Shown: positions 34,332 through 39,534 of the stretch, one piece after another | Layout of the letters: every line of letters begins with the position of its first letter | Numbering within the stretch: position 1 is the first letter of the stretch | Program-made: the position numbers and the translations under genes | Assembly: GCA_028292665.1 (NCBI GenBank) | Contig: JAQGLW010000050.1 | Coordinates: 1 to 39,534 of the forward strand | Origin: Herminiimonas sp. | Lineage (GTDB): Bacteria; Pseudomonadota; Gammaproteobacteria; Burkholderiales; Burkholderiaceae_D | Direction of reading: 5' to 3' | DNA: 39,534 nt | The notes under the pieces: model-generated | What the model saw: only the letters and a program-made list of their open reading frames with translations | The model's database searches: none | What the model was told of the DNA's origin: nothing

Positions 34332-35117
34332 ATGGATCTGGGCATTCGCGACAAACAGGCGCTGGTCTGCGGCGCCAGCAAGGGATTGGGGCGCGGCTGC
34401 GCTGAAGCGCTGGCGAAGGAGGGCGTGCATGTCACGCTGGTGGCGCGTACCCCGCAAACGCTGGAATCCGCTGCCGAAGAAATCCGGGGTATCGCCGGCA
34501 ATGGCGTGAGGGTGACGGCGGTGGCGTGCGATATCACGACCGCCGAAGGCCGCCAGAAGGCTCTGGCTGCCTGCCCGCAGCCGGATATTCTGGTGACCAA
34601 TGCAGGCGGGCCGCCGCCCGGCGATTTCCGCAACTGGAGCCGGGACGACTGGATCGCCGCGCTCGATGCGAACATGCTGACGCCGATCGAATTGATCAAG
34701 GCGACAGTCGACGGCATGATCGGCCGGCGCTTCGGCCGCATCGTCAATATCACTTCCGGCACGGTGAAAGCGCCGACCGATGTGCTCGGTTTGTCCAATG
34801 GCGCACGATCGGGCTTGACCGGCTTCGTCGCCGGCCTGGCCCGCAAGACCGTTGCGCATAATGTCACCATCAATAATTTATTGCCGGGTCCGTTCGACAC
34901 CGACCGCCTGACCTCGCTGTTCGCCGCCGCGGCGAAGGCAACCGGCAAAAGCGCAGATGAAGCACGCGAAGCGCGGCGCCTGCAAAATCCGGCGAAACGT
35001 TTCGGCACGCCGGCGGAATTCGGCGCCATGTGTGCGTTTTTGTGCAGCAGTCATGCGGGCTACATGACGGGACAGAATATTCTGCTCGATGGCGGCGCCT
35101 ATCCAGGCACTTTTTAA
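34332..35117 (+). CDS. Atypical short-chain dehydrogenase/reductase
   Basis: A 261-residue SDR-fold protein. The start is ATG 34332, with AGGAG at 34319-34323 formed partly by the previous stop codon. The cofactor loop CGASKGLGRG (13-22) and VTNAGG (88-93) are normal and the C-terminal GQNILLDGG is present. The catalytic serine could be S142 (NITSGT), but the positions of the YxxxK pair, 13 and 17 residues later, read Ser155 and Arg159 (SNGAR). A similar GLSNGAR segment occurs in a subgroup of 3-oxoacyl-reductase-like SDRs that I recall from proteobacteria. The protein may bind NAD(P)H without standard SDR chemistry. Confidence 0.88.
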   Translation: MDLGIRDKQALVCGASKGLGRGCAEALAKEGVHVTLVARTPQTLESAAEEIRGIAGNGVRVTAVACDITTAEGRQKALAACPQPDILVTNAGGPPPGDFRNWSRDDWIAALDANMLTPIELIKATVDGMIGRRFGRIVNITSGTVKAPTDVLGLSNGARSGLTGFVAGLARKTVAHNVTINNLLPGPFDTDRLTSLFAAAAKATGKSADEAREARRLQNPAKRFGTPAEFGAMCAFLCSSHAGYMTGQNILLDGGAYPGTF

Positions 35118-35262
35118 GCGGCACGACCAATATCATTCCGGCTGCAAAGGCGTTGCCGGCACGAATCTGCGATCGGTTTTATGATCGATGTCAATTCAAG
35201 CGCGGCAACTCTCAACGGGGCAGCCATTCCAACCAATGCTGGATTTTCAAGTGAGCGACACG

Positions 35263-36237
35263 ATGCCAAAAGCAATCAGAATATTCAAGACCGGCGGCCC
35301 GGAAGTAATGGAATATGTCGATGTCGAAGTCGGTGAACCGGGACCCGGCGAAGCACGAGTGCGTCATGCGGCCTGCGGCTTGAATTACATCGATGTCTAT
35401 TTCCGCACCGGACTGTATCCGCAACCGCTGCCGGCCGGCCTGGGAATGGAAGGCGCCGGTGTGGTCGAGGCCGTCGGCGCCGGCGTAACGCTCCTGAAGC
35501 CGGGCGATCGCGTCGCTTACGCCGGCCGTCCGCCCGGCGCATATGCAGAACTGCGCACGATGCCGGCATCGGTTCTGGTGAAGCTGCCGGATGCAATCAG
35601 CTTCGATACGGGGGCTGCAATGATGCTGCAGGGATTGACGGTGCAGTATTTATTACGCCGCACCTTCCCCTTGCGCGGCGGCGAAACCATCCTGTTCCAT
35701 GCGGCGGCGGGCGGTGTCGGCCTGATCGCGTGCCAATGGGCAAAAGCGCTCGGCGTCACGATGATCGGCACCGTCGGTTCGGATGAGAAAGGCGCGCTGG
35801 CGAAAGCGAACGGCTGCACGCACGTCATCAACTACAACAAGGAAAATTTTGTCGAGCGTGTCAGGGACATTACAAACGGCAAGGGCGTGCCGGTAGTCTA
35901 CGATTCGATCGGCAAGGACACGTTCATCGGCTCGCTCGATTGCCTGTCGCCGCTGGGCATGCTGGTCAGTTTCGGCAGTGCGTCCGGTCCGGTGCCGCCG
36001 TTCAGCCTGAATGAGCTGGCATCGCGCGGTTCGCTTTTCGTTACGCGTCCGACGTTGTTCAGTTACATCGCCAAGCGAGAGGATCTGGACACGATGGCGG
36101 CCGACCTGTTCCGTATGGTCGTAAGCGGCAAAATCGGGATCGACATCAATCAGCGGTATGCGCTCAAGGATGTCGGGCAGGCGCATATTGATCTGGAAAC
36201 ACGCAAAACCACCGGTTCCAGTATCCTCATTCCGTAG
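35263..36237 (+). CDS. qor: NADPH:quinone oxidoreductase (MDR, zinc-independent)
   Basis: A 324-residue medium-chain reductase that reduces quinones with NADPH. ATG 35263 gives the canonical N-terminus MPKAIRIFKTGGPEVM; the frame is open 25 codons further up but without family similarity. It has the quinone oxidoreductase signature GLNYIDVYFRTGLYP (39-53), GMEGAGVV, and the nucleotide-binding AAAGGVGLIACQWAK (147-161). The zinc ligands of alcohol dehydrogenases are absent, as expected for QorA. It follows the EamA-SDR pair by 145 bases on the same strand and precedes a small membrane protein gene by 11 bases. Confidence 0.93.
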   Translation: MPKAIRIFKTGGPEVMEYVDVEVGEPGPGEARVRHAACGLNYIDVYFRTGLYPQPLPAGLGMEGAGVVEAVGAGVTLLKPGDRVAYAGRPPGAYAELRTMPASVLVKLPDAISFDTGAAMMLQGLTVQYLLRRTFPLRGGETILFHAAAGGVGLIACQWAKALGVTMIGTVGSDEKGALAKANGCTHVINYNKENFVERVRDITNGKGVPVVYDSIGKDTFIGSLDCLSPLGMLVSFGSASGPVPPFSLNELASRGSLFVTRPTLFSYIAKREDLDTMAADLFRMVVSGKIGIDINQRYALKDVGQAHIDLETRKTTGSSILIP

Positions 36238-36248
36238 GATCTGCCTCG

Positions 36249-36416
36249 ATGGACCCTGCCAGAGATTCGCCGAACAATCCGATGAACCATCCGGACGAAC
36301 AACCGTGCGGCACGGACGGTCCTCCCAGATTCGGACGGTTATTGATAGTGCTGGCGATCGCGGTGATTCTGGCGGCGCTCATGAGCTTCATCTCGGAAGC
36401 GTACTTTTCCCGATAG
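36249..36416 (+). CDS. 55-residue single-helix membrane protein
   Basis: A short frame starting 11 bases after the qor stop and ending with TAG at 36414-36416. The first 28 residues are polar and rich in Pro, Asn and Asp; one hydrophobic helix follows (LLIVLAIAVILAALMSFI, about 31-48), then a short SEAYFSR tail. AGGA overlaps the qor stop about 9 bases before the ATG. The clean polar-then-helix layout, the position and the ribosome binding site favour a real gene. I do not recognise a family; it may be cotranscribed with qor. Confidence 0.6.
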   Translation: MDPARDSPNNPMNHPDEQPCGTDGPPRFGRLLIVLAIAVILAALMSFISEAYFSR

Positions 36417-36504
36417 CAGGCCGGGGTGATACCGAAATCAGATGCAATTAACACAATATTTTTCGACAGTTCGGTAATTCGGCAATTTGTTGCATTGAAT
36501 CGAA

Positions 36505-36533
36505 TTGATTTCCTGTTAATTGCAAACTAGAAT
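36505..36533 (+). promoter_or_regulatory. Sigma70-like promoter for the DUF1631 gene
   Basis: TTGATT (36505-36510) and TAGAAT (36528-36533) are separated by exactly 17 bases. They lie 31 bases before the DUF1631 ATG at 36565, in an AT-rich gap of about 150 bases. Confidence 0.55.
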
Positions 36534-36564
36534 TACCGGACAGCAACTTCCGCTTCGCCCATCC

Positions 36565-38754
36565 ATGGCAATTCAGCCGACTAATCGACCATCGACCGCA
36601 AAAGCGATATCAGCGTCCAGCCGGACTACGATATTGCAGAATCTCGCGGCAACTGCATCGATGCTGGTCTCCCAACAGCAGGACGATTTTTCGTCGCGTT
36701 TGCTCGATGCGTTGTTGCATCTGTCTGAACAGACTGTCCGGCCTGCCGAAGCGACTCTGAGCTTCAATGCGTTCAATCACCTGAGAATCAACATCGCTGT
36801 CTTCCAGAAGGCGATGTCCGACTGTCTCGGAGAACTGCTGGCCAGGGAAACGCGTCGGCTTGAAGCGGGCGGCAAGTCCGAGCTTCAGCAAAACGATCTG
36901 GATCTGTCGCTGGTCACGTTCGAGGAAATGGAAAACAAGGTGTTGCTCGGCAATATCAGCCAATCCCTTGAACTCGATATTGCAGAAGCGCTGGGCGCGC
37001 TGAATCTGCGTATCGGCTGGCTAATCGGACGTGAAGAGATGCCTGCTGCGGAAAACCCGTTCCGGCCGCAAGTCTTCGTGCAGGCAATCTACCAGGCCTG
37101 GGGCAGGATCGATCCTGCGGTGGAATCGCACAAGGTGGTATTGCGCTTGCTGGGGCCGGAATTATTCCTGCCGCTGGGATCGATTCTGCAGGAGCTTAAT
37201 GAGGTGTTGGTCGAGCGCAGCATCCTGCCGGATTTGACCGAAGCTTACCGTCTCAAGAAATCCCAGAACAAAATCGGTTTGCCGCCGCCGAAAATGGCCA
37301 AGCAGGATGAGTCACGTTATAACAAGGTGCGCGACTGGTTGCTGTCGGCAACCAAGAAGGGAAAAGACAAAGGTAAAAGCAATCACGATGAAGATCTGAA
37401 TGTGCCGGATCTGTTCGCCCCCGACACCGCAGGCGAAAACTGGAATGCAAATACCATCAGCGTGAAGGTCGGGCCGCGGCTGTTCGGTTATCTGACCAAC
37501 CTGCAACATCAGATCGACCAACTCGAAGCAAGCGGCGAGTCGACCGAAATTCCGAAAAGCGCTACCACGCTGCGTCAGGTCAAGAAACAGGTTCCGCCGG
37601 GCACACTGACGGAGATCGACGAGAATACGATCGAATTGCTGGCCAAGATTTTCGATTATGTTTTTCTGGAGCAAAGTATTCCGCCGGATATGAAGCGGCT
37701 GATCGGCCAGCTTCAGATTCCCCTGCTGAAAGCGGCACTGATCGACAAGAAATTCTTCATCAAGGATGATCATCCGGCGCGGCGCCTGATCGATACGCTG
37801 GCAAAATTCAGCGCATCCCTGGATCAGCAAAAGGGACAGGAAGATCCGCTGTACAAAATGATCGAGCAGATCGTCTTGCGGGTACAAAAGGAATTCGATC
37901 AGCAAATCGATTTGTTCAGCGACGTGGTCTCGAATCTTGAGTCTTACCTGGCCGAAGAAGAAAAGTCATCCGAGAGCGCGCTTGCCGAACCGATCGCTGA
38001 AGCGCTGCGCCAGGAAAGAATGCGTCAAGCGCAGGAGGCGGCCGAGAACGATATCGCTTTGCGCATCGAGACGGGCGAAGTGGCCGGTTTTGTCGAGACT
38101 TTCCTGGAAACGCAGTGGACCCGCATCCTGACGCTGGCGCACAGCGTCGAAGAGCAAAAGCCGGAAGTGCTCGCCAAAGCGATTAAAGTGATGGACGATC
38201 TGATCTGGAGCATCAAGCCGAAGAACAGTCCGGAACAGCGCAAGGAATTGATCAACAAGCTGCCGTCGATACTGGCGCTGGTCAATGCGTGGCTCAATGC
38301 GATCAAATGGAACGATCCGGAGCGGGTTGTATTCTTCTCGAGCCTGGCGGAACGGCACGCGGCGATTGTGCGCATTCAAGCCGAACTGTCGTCGCGCCAT
38401 CAGGTTGAAATAGCGGTCAACATCGCTCAAAAAGCCAGTGAACATCGCATGACCAAACGTTCCAGGGAGGAGCGGCAAAAGAAGCGCGATCAGTTCACGC
38501 AAATGGTCGACAATATTCACCAGGGCGTCTGGGTTGAATTCGCGCGCAACAACGGTACGGCGGCAACATTCAAGCTGACCTGGATCAGCCCGCAGCGCAC
38601 CCGGTTTATTTTTACCAACCGTCAAGGGCAGAATCCGTTCTCTTTCACGGCCGACGAACTGGCTCAAACGCTGCGCGACCGCAAGGCAAGCATGGTGCCG
38701 ATGGAGTCGGTCATCGATCGTGCGCTGTCCGCCGCGCTCGACGACAACGAATAA
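36565..38754 (+). CDS. DUF1631 family protein
   Basis: A 729-residue soluble, largely alpha-helical protein with no signal peptide or membrane helix, of the DUF1631 family found in beta- and gammaproteobacteria. The ATG at 36565 is preferred; the frame opens at a TTG at 36520 that would lie in the promoter. A Lys- and Asp-rich linker (near 268-290) divides the protein, and a long coiled-coil-like stretch runs from about 450 to 500. The last 90 residues (GVWVEFARNNG, KLTWISPQRTRFIFTNRQGQ) resemble a small beta-barrel reminiscent of PilZ-like domains, which would fit c-di-GMP or adaptor roles but is only an impression. Function unknown. Confidence 0.88.
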   Translation: MAIQPTNRPSTAKAISASSRTTILQNLAATASMLVSQQQDDFSSRLLDALLHLSEQTVRPAEATLSFNAFNHLRINIAVFQKAMSDCLGELLARETRRLEAGGKSELQQNDLDLSLVTFEEMENKVLLGNISQSLELDIAEALGALNLRIGWLIGREEMPAAENPFRPQVFVQAIYQAWGRIDPAVESHKVVLRLLGPELFLPLGSILQELNEVLVERSILPDLTEAYRLKKSQNKIGLPPPKMAKQDESRYNKVRDWLLSATKKGKDKGKSNHDEDLNVPDLFAPDTAGENWNANTISVKVGPRLFGYLTNLQHQIDQLEASGESTEIPKSATTLRQVKKQVPPGTLTEIDENTIELLAKIFDYVFLEQSIPPDMKRLIGQLQIPLLKAALIDKKFFIKDDHPARRLIDTLAKFSASLDQQKGQEDPLYKMIEQIVLRVQKEFDQQIDLFSDVVSNLESYLAEEEKSSESALAEPIAEALRQERMRQAQEAAENDIALRIETGEVAGFVETFLETQWTRILTLAHSVEEQKPEVLAKAIKVMDDLIWSIKPKNSPEQRKELINKLPSILALVNAWLNAIKWNDPERVVFFSSLAERHAAIVRIQAELSSRHQVEIAVNIAQKASEHRMTKRSREERQKKRDQFTQMVDNIHQGVWVEFARNNGTAATFKLTWISPQRTRFIFTNRQGQNPFSFTADELAQTLRDRKASMVPMESVIDRALSAALDDNE

Positions 38755-38786
38755 AAATACCGCACGTTTTCATCCGTCCTGCGGCG

Positions 38787-39416
38787 CTAATTCTGCATTT
38801 TCAATTCAACTCGGCGCGGCACGCCGTTTGCTGCCGGGAACTCGACAAACGCACTGCGCACCAGGTAAGGCATGACAGCGGCAAGCGATCCGTTGCTGCC
38901 TTCGCTGTCGACGGTCACATCGTAGAGATTCCTGGAATCGGATACCTGTGCAATCATCACCTTCAATCGGCGCGTAAATAGCTGAAACTGCGTTTCGCGC
39001 TGCTCGACGAGCGGCGGGCCGTACCAGAACGGATCGTAGAACGGACTGTAATAACCGTAGCGGCTCCAGCGCGGGCCGTAGAACGGCGAACCATACCAGG
39101 GGTCGACGGCAACCGGCTGCACCACGAGCACATCGCGCGCACTGATGTTGTAGAACATCGATACCTTGAGTCTGGCTGACCGCGGATCAGCCGCTTCCAT
39201 AAAACCCAGGCGCAGCAATTCGCCCCGCAACAGATTTTCATAACTGCGATATTCGAGGTTGTTATCCTGCTTCCTGGTGCGTTCGAATACGAAAGACTTG
39301 TCGCGCAGCTCCGCCGGCCATTCATGAAAAGCAGTCACATTGCTTTGAATCGTGGTGGCGCAGCCGGCCAGCCACAGGCAAAGCAATGCAATCAAGACGG
39401 TCATGCAACGTTGCAT
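38787..39416 (-). CDS. DUF4136-family lipoprotein
   Basis: A 209-residue predicted outer-membrane or periplasmic lipoprotein. The start at ATG 39416 has AAGGA six bases upstream; ATG 39422 lies between them and the frame is open to 39494. The signal sequence MQRCMTVLIALLCLWLAGC ends in a lipobox (LAGC) with Cys19. The mature part begins TTIQSNVTAFHEW and includes YENLLRGELLRLGF, typical of DUF4136, and a central stretch dense in Trp, Tyr, Pro and Gly (about 125-155). Function unknown. It converges with the DUF1631 gene 32 bases away. Confidence 0.88.
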   Translation of the reverse strand: MQRCMTVLIALLCLWLAGCATTIQSNVTAFHEWPAELRDKSFVFERTRKQDNNLEYRSYENLLRGELLRLGFMEAADPRSARLKVSMFYNISARDVLVVQPVAVDPWYGSPFYGPRWSRYGYYSPFYDPFWYGPPLVEQRETQFQLFTRRLKVMIAQVSDSRNLYDVTVDSEGSNGSLAAVMPYLVRSAFVEFPAANGVPRRVELKMQN

Positions 39417-39534
39417 CGCCATTCCTTTAACGAAACTCAGGCGCAAGGCCGTGAATAATTTAAATTTGCAAGATATACATATTAGGCGTTCCACACGAAA
39501 ATTTTGTTAGATTTTGTAAGCAAGGCTCGATGCT

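Noticed and set aside
1-39534. CRISPR arrays, tRNA genes, insertion sequences or prophage
   Set aside because: No regularly spaced repeats, cloverleaf with a CCA-type end, transposase or phage gene was recognised on either strand.

Overview
The window is ordinary chromosome of a betaproteobacterium, most likely Burkholderiales and plausibly Oxalobacteraceae. The evidence is gene content and order: a yebC-purD-hemF-nadD-rsfS-rlmH-maf-rng run on the minus strand, an msbA/waaF/waaE lipopolysaccharide cluster, a DUF1631 protein, and protein sequences that read as betaproteobacterial throughout. GC is moderately high and coding density is high. I see no tRNA, rRNA, CRISPR array, insertion sequence or prophage gene. 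The genus is not determinable by eye.

Layout. (1) 67-1399: two small membrane proteins. (2) 1627-6245: an alternative caa3-type cytochrome c oxidase operon resembling coxMNOP: a subunit II fused to cytochrome c, subunit I, two tandem subunit III paralogues and a subunit IV, closed by a hairpin terminator. (3) 6593-9611: a flavin reductase-like protein and a membrane GGDEF-EAL protein whose periplasmic sensor carries a haem c motif. (4) 9998-12368: rhlE, convergent with gluQ. (5) 12373-14932: a redox module in which a LysR regulator diverges from a pirin gene, followed by a 33-codon remnant that looks like the end of a DoxX gene and then a WrbA-like flavodoxin; a perfect inverted repeat of LysR-box form sits in the divergent gap. 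(6) 15023-19455: trhO diverging from dnaE. (7) 19602-24493: LPS core and lipid A export genes, two glycosyltransferases leftward and msbA-waaF rightward. (8) 24509-31577: the leftward housekeeping operon rng, maf, rlmH, rsfS, nadD, hemF, with purD and yebC upstream. (9) 31731-38754, rightward: a HerA-like DUF853 ATPase, an EamA transporter coupled to an atypical SDR, a quinone oxidoreductase, a previously easy-to-miss 55-residue membrane protein, and DUF1631. (10) 38787-39416: a leftward DUF4136 lipoprotein.

The points most worth following are: apparent loss of the Mg/Mn site in the oxidase (changes in both subunit I and subunit II) together with loss of the conserved Glu in one subunit III copy; the DoxX remnant inside the LysR-pirin-flavodoxin module; the haem-c GGDEF-EAL sensor; an RsfS with a 95-residue histone-H1-like tail; an SDR in which the YxxxK catalytic pair reads SxxxR; and a strong terminator-like hairpin only 12 bases before the GTG start of hemF. 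I did not find a clearly new multi-gene system. Much of the window is conserved housekeeping, and no database search was possible.
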